DNA from: Trichoplax sp. H2
Lineage: Eukaryota > Placozoa > Uniplacotomia > Trichoplacea
Length of the DNA stretch: 64,000 bases
Assembly: GCA_003344405.1 (NCBI GenBank)
Contig: NOWV01000014.1
Span: forward strand, 682,001-746,000
Reading direction: 5' to 3'
Numbering within the stretch: position 1 is the stretch's first letter; each line of letters opens with the position of its first letter. Of the stretch, positions 37,633 to 51,822 are shown one piece after another. A program made the position numbers and the translations under genes. The notes under the pieces are model-generated. The model worked only from the letters and a program-made list of their open reading frames with translations. It did no database searches and was not told the origin of the DNA.

Positions 37633-40600
37633 TGGAATAGTCCTATCTACAATCATTTCATCCTCAACGCTCATAATGCGTATAACTGTCAGAGTAACGT
37701 TTACAAATATTTATCGATACATTTAGTTGTACCTCAATTTTTTACTGCATTTCTACTAAATGCCTGATACATTACATTACGTAGTACATGTATTAATCTC
37801 ATTTAAGAAGCTACTATCTACTTAAACCTTCTATTGCAAAAGACACAACAAATATTAGCATGGCAAATTAGTATACGATTGACATTATTTATAGTTAATA
37901 TGTTGCAACATGAAAGATGTCTTAAAATTTACCGGATATTAATTCATTAATAATAAAATTGTAATTCAGTATTTAATGACGATACTGTTACTTTCCTATT
38001 GCACCTAGTTCATGAGTTCTCAAGGAATTAATTTTCTGATAACTTTATAAAAATTAAAATTTGTTGCAATCGATATATGCATATGATATATTACAAAGAA
38101 CTACATTTTCATTAAATTTCAACATAAAAAATGAATAAATATCAATAAAATATGCGATCATCAAATAGCTAATACATTATACTGCATAGTAATGTGATTC
38201 AATTAAAATATAGGAACGATATTTTAATGAAATTTAGTTATTAATTCATATTGGTTCAAGTTTACAACTCCGAAAGGTCGAAGGTTATGAGCAACAACTT
38301 AGCTCACTCTAATCCAAACCAACAGAAGCTAGATTTTAAATTCTTCGGTATTGACGAAATACCCAGCGCAATTATTTTCTTTTTACACTTACAGTATATA
38401 CGACGTTATGCTAGTTCACTGATAATTTTCTAACCCAAGGTTACTGTTGGTTGCCTTCGATTTTATCTGGTTATTCAAACTGCTGCAGTACTGAGTCTGA
38501 TAATAACAATCTAAAAATTAGTTGCTTAATTACTGTACAATTATTTAATAGCTTGGCCTTTTAATTTGTAATAACTACCAGTATAATGTTTACATTAATA
38601 AATTGTTCTCTCCGTAGAGGTTTTTCTAGTTTTCTATTTTGTTCATAGCGATATAGGTGTGCAGAAAATTTTCTCAACCTGCTAATTAATTTTTCAATAC
38701 GGTACTTAAGTTGATTATCAGATGAGAGTGTAGAGCCAGACTAATTTTATAACAGTTTATATAATTTAGCATACTGGAAAAAAAGTCCTAAATGAGTTTT
38801 GGTTTGGACTAGAAATACTTTACATAAACGCTGCAGGTGTAAAGATTCCGACGGTTAATATGATATTCAAATTTCTGTTTTTATCAACAGCGAGTAAATT
38901 AGCTAATATGAGCATTTATCTCACTATCTACGCTTTAATTTATTTAGCTTTAAATTCCAGTTTAATTGAAATATGTTGCAAGAGATACGAATAACCTCTA
39001 CCAATGGACAAGCACAACATAGTATACCATATTGGATCACGAATTTTATATATTAACATGTAATGAAAACATCCGCTCAATGTATTAATCTTGCGGTCTA
39101 GAAATTTTTACAACAAATTAGTATGTTTAGTTATAGCATAATTTCTATATATGTAAAACAATTTGGTAGTGGTGTAAGCGAAAGTCAAATTGTTCTAAAT
39201 ATTTGCAGATAAAGAATATTAAATATACTAATATTAAGTCAATCTGCGTAGCCAGATAACTCTTCAGTTGTATAGTTAAATATATCATGTAGATATTTAG
39301 CGCAAAGTCTTTACCAAGCATCAAAATTAAAGTTATAACATCTCCACGATCAGTTAGCATTCTTCAACAAATCAATAAAATACGTTGATTTGAGCGCATA
39401 TTTTAAGCGTGATTATATATTATGTTTAGCAGAATAAGGAATAGTATTATACAATATGCCTCAAAATTCGTACGATGTTTCATACCCTACCGTGCATGCT
39501 ATATAATAAAAGCACACTTGGACGCCTATGCTATGGCTCTTACATTTGATATAAAATACAACTGTATCGATTCACTCAGCCTCTTAAAAACTGATTAATG
39601 CGCTCGAATTAACTGTCAGCCTTATGGCGCAATGCACATTGAGATCAAAACGTAAGAATAGTAGTATAAAAATACGTACGGTAACGCCTCAAATGTTTGT
39701 TTATAAAATATTCGGAGGTATTTAGAAACGTTAAATTTTACACTATCTTATACCTCATAATAAAGAAAAGACTTTGATGTGATAAGGATCAGTAACATAC
39801 GAGTATGACAATCTTGATGCTTTCTATGTCAGTAGATTCAAAGCATAATGCTGACGTTTAAATCCAATGATTCTTGTACTATTAATAGTTCAAATTATTT
39901 ACAGAACATGGTTTGCGAATTATCAACTAACAAATATTTCATGCTCATTTGAAAAATGTTGGAGTTTCTCCAGGAAAGATTCATTTCTTCGGTGGCAATT
40001 CAAATCCAATATGCCTAGAAACTTTCTCAACAGATTCATTACCTAAGTGGTACCTTTCCACTAATGCCTACAAGTGCCGAATGAATATCAATTAGGTTAA
40101 TTATTGTGCATTATAACAATCTTACGCTAAACTTTACCCTGCTCTGATGAGCTGCATTTGTTGTCAGTTGCTACAGTATGCTATCAACAATAATCTTTGC
40201 TACTTTTACATTTGTGATAGCACTAGATAGTGATATATTGTAACAATAAAAATGTGAAAAGTGTAAAATGTAGTAGATTGAACGTATAGCTGCTGTATTA
40301 ACATAGAATTATTAAAAGCTTAAATTATAAATCTATAGTCATGATTGACTATATTTCGATACATTACAGTTTAGACTCATTTAAGGTCACTAGGATATAT
40401 TAAGTGAACGAGTTTATTGTTCATTCGTTCCTGCACAATTATTTTTAGCGCTGCAGCACTTATCCACATTAAGCTACAAAAATGAATTGCGTCAAGTGCA
40501 GATTGTAATACCATTGCACGTCGTTATTGTAACACATTAATGTACCTGATACTTTTTCGCATGGTGCAATTGGATAATATAAGATTCAGCCAGGTACTGA

Positions 40601-41841
40601 AGTAAATCAGATTGTTTGTTAGGAGAAGCATGTAAATTTTTTCGGTAGCAATTAATAATATATCGATAGCTTGCTAAGTCACGGTATGTTGATCCCTAAA
40701 ATTATAGATAGAAAGCAAACCTACTTTATAAATTACTGCACACTCAATATTATAACACCACAAGTTCAAGATGTAATTGTAAAAGGATAGAATAGATTAG
40801 ATAAGATTAAATGAATACGTTGCAAAAGTTTGAGCTGTGTCATGAATATGACGACTGATCGTATTCGTTGATGCGATCTTATATACAGCAACATGTCCCT
40901 AAATCGATACAGACTGTAGCAGCGAGTACATGCACACTAATGCATACTCGATTACATGGTAGGTGTGATAATCATGATTGGCTGCACTGGTTGATGCAGT
41001 CCTTCATAACAAGTCTTTCAATCGGTACAGAAGCAGATTGCTTACAGCTATACCGGTATGCATAGTACTTTACAGGACCAGTACTAGTTAAAGTAAATCA
41101 GTTTGAAATAAGTACTGAATTGCGTCTATTATTCCACGTTAGTTCTAATGGTAATTATTTGCATTGGATGATCTGTGGTCATTGCTCTTTGTGCTGTGCA
41201 ATTACATTTAGTTATAACCGACATTTTATGATTTTTACTATGCTATCTCGTCATTATTTCTTCCATGTTCAACTGTCGCCGGTTAGATATTAGCGAACCT
41301 CACGGTTACGTGATAGTGTAAGGACTGGATACGAATCCTCAACGTCTAGTTCCAAATCTATGGCAAAAGTAGTTTATACTTCTGCTATTCAAGAAGAAAA
41401 TTCTATCGCATTTTACCTTAGCATCGGCTGTCTTCATCGCATGCTGCAACTCTCTAATCAAGCATCTTAGTATGGAAGCCATTTTGGAGATTTCCAACGC
41501 TTTTTAGATGTCAGATGCTCGGGCTCATGGGCTTCTATCGGTGCAGTAAGGACTGTCCGTCCGTACGTTTGGAGTAATGCGCATGCACACGATGCATTGA
41601 TCTATAGTAAAACATGGCTTTAGGTAACAATTATAGCAGACACTCACATTCCACCGCTGTTTTGAGCAGTAATCGTAGGAACAGCTTAAGGTGTTGGTGG
41701 CCTACACCACGCTTGTACAGGTATTACTAACATATTGGTTACAATGGAATGTTTGATACAGTAGTCATCCGTTTTCGAATCCAATACGATAGGAGAAGTG
41801 ATGCTAAAACATCGGGAAGATCACGGTAATCTGCCTTGTAG
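37633..41841. other. Gene-poor spacer
   Basis: No supported gene. Short frames at 38251-38433 (+), 39145-39360 (-) and 40868-41065 (+) have no motif. About 41460-41620 is GC-richer, with GCCATTTTGG (YY1-like, 41478-41487) and TGCGCATGC (NRF1-like, 41578-41586), as in a promoter, but no following exon was found. Confidence 0.5.
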
Positions 41842-42385
41842 GAACTGCTCCAAAATGTTTCCTATAGTAAACATGCAATTCATGGTCCGATTGATCATTA
41901 ATTAATGAATTAATTATATTATGTAATTATGGTTAATTTAAGATGGTTGCTTGAAACTGTCCCAATGTATTTCCTACAGTAAACATGGAATTCATGGTCC
42001 GAATAATCATTAATTAATTCATTAATGAATTATGGTTAATTTAAGATGGTTGCTAGAAATGGTCCCAATATATTTCCTATAGTAAACATGCAATTCATGG
42101 TCCGATTAATCATTAATTAATTATATTATGTAATTATGGTTAATTTAAGATGGTTGCTAGAAACTGTCCCAATATGTTTCCTATAATAAACATGCAATTC
42201 ATGGTCCGATTAATCATTAATTAATGAATTAATTATATTATGCAAATATGGTTAATTTAAGATGGTTGCCAGAAACTGCCTCAATGTGTTTCCTATACTA
42301 AACATGGAATTCATGGTCCGATTATTGGTTAATCAATTCATTAATTATATTATGTAATTATGATTAATTTAAGATGGTTGCTAGC
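41842..42385. repeat. Tandem repeat, five ~108-bp units
   Basis: TTTCCTA(T/C)A recurs at about 41858, 41970, 42073, 42177 and 42289 (steps of 112, 103, 104 and 112). Each unit reads AAACATG(C/G)AATTCATGGTCCGA, then palindromic ATTAATTAATGAATTAATT-like sequence, then TTAATTTAAGATGGTTGC. Length differences come from the AT-rich palindromic middle. The last unit ends near GGTTGCTAG at 42385. Confidence 0.92.
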
Positions 42386-44745
42386 CTCTGGACGGTTGGT
42401 CTAAATAAATTCACTTCCGTAGTGGCATTTCCACAGACAAAGCTTACAGTCTGAATATAAGATAATTAAAAAATGATGATTTCACAACTATTTGCTAGTA
42501 GTAAATTAACAGGTTGCAAGCTTATTACAGTACAGCTACATTGGGCTATGGCGGAGAGGTAGATACATATGTATATACTGAGGGATAGAGTAGATATTTT
42601 GTAAGTAATTCTCAGATTGACGACGGGAGCTTAAATGCGACGATTCTTGTAGACTACAAATTGGAGTAGAGAACACTCATTTAGTCGGGATGTCTTCCAC
42701 GAGACGCGTAAATAAATTGAGATGTATCTATAAAAATCGATCCCTGCAATATTCTAAGTTGAATCGCGAATTTACGTACATCTTTCGAATGATGGCATTT
42801 CGCATTTACTACTAATCTTAATAATCTTAATAAACCAAATGTGGCATTCTGTGGTAATGTTGAGCGATTATTAATAATAATAGGCAACTAAAGCGCTAAA
42901 ATTTTTTTTACTAATATTATTCCAGAGTTAAAGTAGGTGTAAATTAATTTTAATGGTGATCTTACTGATCTACACATAGGTGCTCACATAACGCAAATCC
43001 TCAATCCTCTAGTCGGTAATATATGTGAAGATGGCTCGCTTTTCACGAGCCACTTTTGACGACAATTTTTTCTCTCAGGTATGATCCGAAGTATTATATG
43101 AATAACAAACGACCGTAGTAGATATGTTGTATGGCAGTAATGTAGTGATCTACCTCATATTTGTACTCTATTGCATTTATAGCACTATTTGATATAGTTA
43201 GGTTTCTGGGAATAGATATTATCGTCATACTAATATTGGATGATTGCTAATTACTATACTAGAAAATTATCGATTACGAATATTTGCCAGTTAACTACTT
43301 ACGGTACAAGATTTATGTGATTAAAGATACTGAAATTGTAAAGATACCCGTACCTTTCGTCGGACAATAGTAGAATAATGATATTTTAAGCAGATTGCCT
43401 TGCCCTGTGAAATACAAAGGTGATCTACATTCGTTTCTTAGTGGAAAATCTTCTGCTTGGTGACTCAATTCTGATTGTATGCAACTTTGTCGTGCTAAAT
43501 AGTTTAAGCGAATTGCTTTTAAGAACCACGGAGATGAGCTCGAAATAGATTTCACTCGAAAAACTTTGGAACAGATTCTTATTAGTATTTAATTACTGCT
43601 CCGCTATTCTGAAATTTTGTAATAAAAACATTTTTCTTAAATTTACTGTTGATAAAGATTATTAATATTGCAGTATTTTGCGAAATGCCCTTATTACAAG
43701 TAAACATAGCAAAGCCCGGTCAAATATTTCCCTGCAACGGATACATTGAAGTAAAGATAAGATTCTCAATGAAATTTATCCGAGTATAACAAGTACGACT
43801 ATATCAGTTCAAAACTGAAGCAAGTAAATTTTTAATATATAGAAGATCTAGTGTGCTTTCACTTTTTGACAATATTTCCGTTTCAGCCTGTCAATGAAAC
43901 TGCTACATGAATTTGAAAATTTCATCCATTGAGATTTTAAAATCAAGTTTTAATGAGGCATGGCAGCAATTTAGGTGGGTTTAGACGTTAAATATCACTT
44001 CTAGAGGTAAATGGGCATCTGAAAATTGTAAAAATATACGAAGATATCTTCGAAGACGATACATTTGTGATTCTCTACGAATTTAAGCGAACATAAATCC
44101 AAATGGTTATTCCATAGCATTGTAAAGCATAGAATAGTTCTACTTCTTCATGTGCATTCAGTTTCTCATCCGTCTACAAAAATTTAGGGGAGAAATAACT
44201 TATTTTATTCATAAGATTAATGAATATACTCTATAATCATGAAGATATAGGTGTCAATTTATCACAATATTGTCCTTTTAGAATACTGTCATGCAGCTGT
44301 CACTTTAAACAATTCTATAAATTTTTAGGCAATCAAATAAAAGCTAGATAATATCGGCAAATACGGCATATTCATCAAAGACCAATAATTGACATATAAA
44401 TCACGTTATTCGCCTACGTTCGATCTGTCGTATGGTAAGGTCATGAAAAATAAATTGCATTCAGCTATTAATGAGTATTCGTTTAATATCATTATTGCGC
44501 CTAACTATACGTTTTACTAATATTGTAGGGCCTGAGTATTCTTCCATAGCCATAATTTCTTAGAAATGACCGGCATTCGTACGGAACTGACCAGATAAAT
44601 TCTTACTCTACGGAGTTTAATGATTAATTTTTATTAGTAAATTCAATGAATTGTTTGATTACGATAGCACACTAGCCTAATAATTTCGATTTGGACTTGC
44701 GAAGTTGATAATCTACATGCATAAAGTAGAAGCGGATTTTTTTTT
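42386..44745. other. Spacer with two possible minus-strand exons
   Basis: Two minus-strand open stretches have exon-like edges and are listed next. Otherwise AT-rich. A GGCTCG-CTTTTCA-CGAGCC hairpin lies at about 43032-43050. Confidence 0.4.
42681..43555 (-). other. Possible exons of an unrecognised minus-strand gene
   Basis: 43555 down to about 43366 reads SPWFLKAIRLNYLARQSC... RSPLYFTGQGNLLKISLFYY and ends at a possible donor (CCGACGAAAG|GTACGG). 42890-42681 follows CGCTTTAG and reads TFGLLRLLRLVVNAKCHHSK... to a TAA. The phases of the two do not join directly, so either a third exon lies between them or the pieces are unrelated. I recognise no family. Confidence 0.25.
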
Positions 44746-44866
44746 GTAGTACTATCACGGCCAAACGGAGAGTGGGAGGGAAAAACTATGCCCACCTCTA
44801 GTAATGGATATTAAACGTTTGGTGCTGAAAAGCCCGACTACGCCGAGTTTCGCGGCTAGTACTATA
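44746..44866. ncRNA. Candidate structured RNA or palindromic GC-rich segment
   Basis: A compact GC-richer island in an AT-rich desert. TAGTACTAT near both ends can form a closing stem. CCAAACG pairs with CGTTTGG around an inner AGAGTGGG/CCCACCTCT helix, and GCTGAAAAGC forms a small hairpin. The layout is reminiscent of a three-stem RNA of about 120 nt, but the sequence does not match 5S, U1-U6, RNase P/MRP or SRP RNA as I recall them, and no clean Pol III terminator follows. Confidence 0.25.
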
Positions 44867-47800
44867 ATAAGAAAGAATACAGAACCAGAATGAAAGGCTA
44901 CAGTTTCTTCAAATTCCTCTCTGTCCTATTGTAGCTATCTACATTTACCACTAAGTACTTAGTGTGTTACAAATACCATCAACGCTCATGGTAAGACGAT
45001 TTTGTTTTAGAATCGAATAACTGGACTTGTTAAGAGGGTTTATTATAGAATGTAAGACGAATAGCTATTTAGTTGTAAGAAAATATGCCATAGTTGTAGT
45101 TACCATTAAGTAACCATTATTACAGTTATCATTTAAATTTTAGCCCTGCTATCGTAAGGTTTGATAATAGATAGGCGAATAACTGGGCTCATGCACTCGT
45201 GGAATATACAGCTGGTACTTTTTGTTTATAACTTATTATAACTTATCGCTAAATTAAAGTTGAGCAAATCATGCTAATGTAAATGGCAATGCCCTTATAT
45301 TTGAAATATAAAGAACACATTATAATTGTGATATATTCTAGAATTTTAGAATCTATCAGCGTAGTATCTACTTAAATAGTACTTTGCTAATCCAATATGC
45401 TTATGCACTCATCGAAATTTCCATTGCATATGTAAATACAAAGTGCTAATATAAGTGCCCTCTCAATGATTACGAATTAGATACTGACGACAGTGCCGTA
45501 CTTTACTACGTACTTACTATAGCAGATCTCGAAATTAAAATCATCAGTGTCAGTAAGTATCAAGGTACTTCATAAAAAGTGAATCAAATCAATTTTCCTG
45601 TCGATTGTGCCAATTTTCGAATGAATTGAATCAAGTCTGTATAATACTAGATGTGACTAGTCTCGATCTTGTACCACGTATACTATGTAAGTCATAGACT
45701 AGTAGATAGATAATAAGCACACACTTAGTGGTGTATATGTTACTACAGATTTCAACTAAGAAATCAGCTTAATACTGACTTGTGAAAATGCTTCTTCGTA
45801 ATGATCTATTTTAAAATTGATCCCATTATACAGTTTATCTCTATAATCTGAAGGACATTTATAATTGAAAAATCAGCTGATAATCAATCATTCAAAACGT
45901 ATATTTTAAACATATTTATTCAATTTTGCTGAAAAATTTTTCAACTCCATATAATGGCAATCATTCATAATGCTTCAATTTTAATAAAATGTTTTACATT
46001 TAGATTGTCGCTACTATAAATTCAATAAATGAAATAAATTTATTCTACCATAGTTTGAGGTTGGACCATGATTACAGAAATACCTATCGACTATGATGTA
46101 GACTGTTAAGTTGTAAAAGTAAAAGGATGTAATCTGTCTTCCAGATTATACTATATAGTATTTGTTTAATACATATTTTTTGCAAAAGCGTTTATCGAAA
46201 TTTCTTGTTGTACATCATACTGTACTGTAACAGTTAGAATAAATGCTCAGTATTTGCAACTAATGTTGGAACTATTGCAAAATTGCGATAGAAATCGTGA
46301 TATCTTACTTAAACTAACGGCATGGAACTATTAAATGGCGAGTATACATGTTATGGTAATTAAAGAGCGATAATTCATTTCCGTATAAAACTCTTATTAA
46401 TTTACTAAAAATTATACTGCATCCGTGTAATGTATATGTTATACTTAACCAATTTTAACTTTTAATCAATGTTATGCTTCATGTTCAGACATGATAGAAT
46501 TTTAAATTTATTAATTTAACAGTAAAACAAACGTAACACCTGTTACTGTTATTTTTTTCAAAGCGTTATTCATATTTTAGGCATAGTAGAAATTTTATGT
46601 ACATTTAATCTTATTTATAAAGTAATTATAGTATACTTTTCCAAAATGTCGCAATATCTACAACGTTTACCGTGCAATACTTCATCCTATCTGTGAATCT
46701 AAATTAACTAGAATATTGCTTTCTGGTCATATAACATTTAAAACACATTATGGAATCATGACATCGTTAGCAGTACTTTCAAGCACATACTAGAAACATT
46801 TCATTAGATAGTTGTAATACTTCAATATTGCGTCAAGGTATGCGGCGATTTTATTATACGTACACATGTTTATGGCATGTGCTACATGCTATATATTGAA
46901 TGACGAAAAAATCTCACATCATGATATTGTGTAAGCTATCAGAGCAGACCAAAAAGAATCAATTTTGGCTATAACCAATGATTACAATTAGCAAATCAAG
47001 ATTTGTATCGCCAGAGTATGCTTAATACATTAAATCTGAGTTGGATTAAAATTTGCTTTGTAATACTGAACTTGTCAGTGTGAGCTACAGCTGCTACAAA
47101 AGATGAAAGCAAATACCATGCAAATATTACATTCAAATACCTATTCGATAGGACACATTAGTATTACTGTATAGTATTTTAATTCTCGTTTTCAAATAAA
47201 TCATCTCCTCATTAAAATAGTTCGCTCGTGTACCGACTATTTATTACAATAAAGTATCATAAAATTATGAGCATGCAGCGGCATGTAAATAAATTGGAAA
47301 TTAATTGTCGGTAATCATGCATCATTAGATAAACATGATATGACTTTTACGTAGGCTGCTCTAAATATCATTATCGCCGCTATTTCACTATTATACTAAC
47401 TTGAATATTCACGTACAGTAGTTATAAAATTTTAGTGATAATCTTTCAACATTCTACACGCTTCGAACCATTAAAGAGTAACAATTTAATATTAAAATGT
47501 GGGGCCTATTTAACAGCTGATTTTCTATACACGAAATTTATTATTTACATAGATAATATTTGATACTATTACGGGATGAGCATCACTATTAAAATAATAG
47601 CGCGTGCTTTTTTATTGAATTTAACCAATCCAATCTGTAAACAGTACTTGCATGTAACGGTTTATTCCGATTATTTAACATATCACGACCGGTAACAGTC
47701 AGCGTGATATTTATAGCTTCCAATCGATCGTCAAGTATTTCATGAATTTAAAGGGAAAAGAAAAGTTAATTGCATAATCCACTACTACTGATAAGGTCAT

Positions 47801-50800
47801 AGATGCATTTGTGAACATAATGTATGGTACCGATAGTTCGTACGAGTATTGAGATGAATATGATATCGTTTTATTTATATCATGATAGTATATTGCATAT
47901 ATAATATATTACGAAAAGTCATTTTAATATATTAGAAGACTTTTCAAATAAAAATTATATTTACCGTACTGAGTAAGGAACGACAGATTTGGTTTGTTAT
48001 CATTGTATGAACGAACGCAATATGTCCATAAAACAGTCAAGCAGGTGCCGGTACCAGTCAGCGATTTCACGCTATAAAATGTTTATACTTGCTACTATTT
48101 CAATAAGATTCTTTCAGAAGTAACTTAAGAAGTGTATACCAGCATGGAAGTGAAATTCTAATAGCAAATTATACGTCTGATTATAATTTAATCAATAAAG
48201 CTCTAGCAGTCAATGCTATCGAGATCTGTCCCTTCTCGACTTTGCTTCTGCTAAGGCTAAAGTATAATACGTGACACTGTCCATAAATCAGCAAGTAGAT
48301 ACAAATTTTAAGGTGGAGTTAACTGTTCTATAATAAAAATCAGCGGAAAGTCCTTTTAATTTAAAAATAGACACGTAATGCATAATTAAATAGCAGCTGT
48401 GAGGAGCGTAAATAAATGCATATGTTACTTATGGTGTCTAAATTTATAGTATATTACTTGTATGATGATAAAAACGGCAAAGATTTGCGAAAAGTATTCT
48501 GTGTTCATGGCGGAATAAATTGCTTAGTTCTCGAGTGCATACTGTACTTGTGTTCAAGCCTAACATAATTTAGCATCAATTAAGTTGTTAAGATCTTAAA
48601 GTCATAAATGTATTGCAATACTTGATAGGCTTAATAAACGCTGCATTACTGTATGCCCAAATTTGCCCCTATAGCTTTATAACTGATATAATAAAGCAGA
48701 TAAGATAGTTAATAGGGCCATCTGTTGACTGTGATTGCACTCTGTATTTGAAATATCAGTGCATTTACTTTAATTCTCATAGTATCAATTTCTGTGCTAC
48801 ATATTTATAATATCTATACGAGGAATCTTCTCATTTTGCAAACGTTATAAATCTATTCGATCTATAGATTTGTTTAAATTTGTGTAATTTTTTTTATTGT
48901 ACGTTAATAATTTGCAAATTTTATAAAATTCAAAAGTACGTACGAGTAATTGAGAATAGGCAATAATTTTGCACTGTAGACTATGGGATAAATCGAATAA
49001 TTCCATCGTTATGTGAGCCTTTCAGGTGTACCAAATATGAAACGTAAATTAAATAGGATTATTTATATGACTGGCCAGATAACATTTAATTGCACAATTA
49101 CGCCTATTTCCTTTTATTACTTAAATTGCGAAAAGTACTGCATGATTAAATACAACGATAACTTTAACCTATTGATATACGCGTCTAGTCTAGAAAGGTC
49201 ATTCGAAAGCATTATTTCGATACACTGTGTTAATGTGCTGGAAATGTAAATACTTTCTATTTAAGGTGCAATCTGATATACTGTAGTTCCTATAGTCAGT
49301 ATTAACACTTAACTAGTAAAATACGCTAGTGTTGATTAATTTTATTTTATAGTCTATCGCATATATTAGTAAATAAGCATACAATGTAAGACCAACGGCG
49401 ATAGAATTTTCTTTCGCTTATTGACTAGTAATTTTTACCTGTTAGATGACACCTAAATCGGAGATAATAATATAATTGTTCTTATTGGTTGAATACCAGT
49501 TCGAACAGCAGCTTTATATTTACAGCTTGCGCGATCAACTATCTGGAGCTCTTGTCAATAAAATCTAGTCCATCAATTAACGTAGTTCAAGCTAGTCTAG
49601 TTCAATCATAATTAGACGATAATATTAACAGACGACTAAATGATCATGCCATAAATCTAAAAGTCTGCTGTCAATATAAATAAACACATACGAAATCTTT
49701 AAATATTTTACAATGAACTCCGCCTTTTACAAAATTTAAGACTGCTATTGAAAAATTTTAACTATTAAAGTCCACTACAGTTAATACTAACTCAATATAC
49801 ATCTTTATCTTAAATAATCATGTATTGGATATTTGGGTAACTTTAACAGTTTATTTTAAATATTACTGGAGGGGCGATATGCAACCTATACGATACGACT
49901 GCTAGTATCGAAATTTAAGAGGTACCATATCTAGACTATTTAATTCGCACAAATCCTGAAAGTGGAGGTGGAGTACATGTAATATTTGCGTATGTAACTT
50001 TTAATAGCTTTAAAGTTCAATATCAGATACGAGTATATCTAATATCATGAACTTGTAACCTATTGCATGCACGTACAACTACGTAGGTAGTTGTAGCTAG
50101 AGTGCTTCCTTGAATCAGCCCATTTTTTTTTTATCTTCCACTTTAGTTAAATACGAGCATATATTTACTGAGAAGCCCATTGCTTTCATGAGCAGTTTGG
50201 CCATATGGTACTATCTTTTTTTATTCTCTTGATGATTAGGTAATATACTTATTTGAGAAAAGAAAGGAAGTGGATTATCATTATAATAAGATAGATTATC
50301 ATTCTTGATATGGTAGCATCCAAATTGCAATTCGATATTGCAGTAATTATTGACACACTAGATACTCGTACGGATAATTACTTGGTAGGTATTTACCAAT
50401 TTTAATCTGTATGTATCCACATAATGTCATTAAAGGTACAAATTTGGTACACATTTATAATTTGTACCTATTTAAATCTGCTTAAAGTAGATAAATTGGG
50501 GTCAAATAGATCAAATCGAATTCTAATTTAAAAGACTGTTAATCCTTCCAGTGAATAGACTGGCATATGTGATCGGTGTCGATTTTGGTTCTTTATTATG
50601 ATACACAATCACTAGCTTGCTGATTTCTAAACTGAGAGCATTTTATAAGAGGTAAAAAAAGGAAAGCGTTGATTGCATCTCGTGGACGCGTACTCAAATC
50701 ATTTTCTTCTAACAAGCACATTGTAGCTTGGCTTACTTTCTATCTGTGGGAAAGTTGAAAGAAGCATTAAGATTGAATCATTACCGGTAACAAGGGGGCT

Positions 50801-51815
50801 GTAACTATTTTGTTACAATGTAGAACTTCATTGTCGAAGACTGGTATATAATTCATGATAGCTATTTGCATTTTGCACCATCGTATGACAATGTCTATTG
50901 AGCCATTCAGCGAACTTGCGATAACTGCAATGCCATCTGAGCCTCAATTGCCTGCTCTGCATTCTACAATATAAATATGGACTCTTGCAAATGGTATCCA
51001 TTCGTATTTGTTGTATTTATACAGTATACAGTAAGTTAAACGTGTACCAATCTCGATGTCCTGTCGATTGTACTGCAGAGGTAGGCGAATTCTTTTACTG
51101 TAGGTTAAAGTCCCTGTCCTTATTTCAGGACTTTACCATAAATAAGAGGACACACCTCAATTGGATGTCTATAGTCCAAGAAAGACATGAGATGTTAATT
51201 GTATGCCCGTATGCGGTTAAGAAAGGTCTAAATTGACCAAGTTAATCTTCAATCGTGATGTAATTAAGAAACTACGGGTAAAATGAATCATTCTTAGTCT
51301 ATATGATAGCCATATCCAAATTAGTCATTTAATTTTTCCTTGCATAAGGTAAATGCCAATTTTGGTTGATATTCATTATTATTGATTTATTTGATTTGTT
51401 TATTTATTTTCATTTATGGACCGACTTTAAATATGACACTTTCCGTAGCGGGGTAAATTACTACCTAAATAATTGTGATTTATTAGGCCAGTGCCTTTCA
51501 CCGTTGAATCGGCGATTGAGGTTGACCGGGACAGTACGGGCGTGCAAAAGTGTTCTCAGTATCAAGGTTGACATGAATGTTGACATTGCTATGCTAATGT
51601 ATGAATGGCATGCCATCAGTCAGTCGAATCATTGTTTCTTTTTGAATTTAGTTCATTTTCTGACATTGAAATATATTGGTAAGTAAACTGTTGGCCGTTT
51701 GGGGCTTGATAGGAGGTATGATTTAGACAGATGGCCTAACCTTATGGACAGTTTCAGTACTACTCTATCCAGTCGGCGTCCAAAATGCAAATCAATCCAT
51801 CAACAATCTATTACG
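44867..51815. other. Gene-free AT-rich block of about 7 kb
   Basis: No exon chain, repeat array or RNA gene found. Longer frames at 49013-49249, 50985-51236 and 51366-51686 (+) lack motifs and consistent splice edges. GTAC words are sparse until about 51820. Confidence 0.5.
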
Positions 51816-51822
51816 CCGCCAT

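Noticed and set aside
43032-43050. Histone-mRNA-like 3' stem-loop (GGCTCG-CTTTTCA-CGAGCC)
   Set aside because: The loop is 7 nt, not the canonical 4-nt TTTC-type loop, and no histone coding sequence lies nearby on either strand.
44746-44866. 5S rRNA gene
   Set aside because: The shape is loosely similar (closing stem, two arms, a TAGTACT word), but the internal promoter words and helix sequences of 5S are absent.
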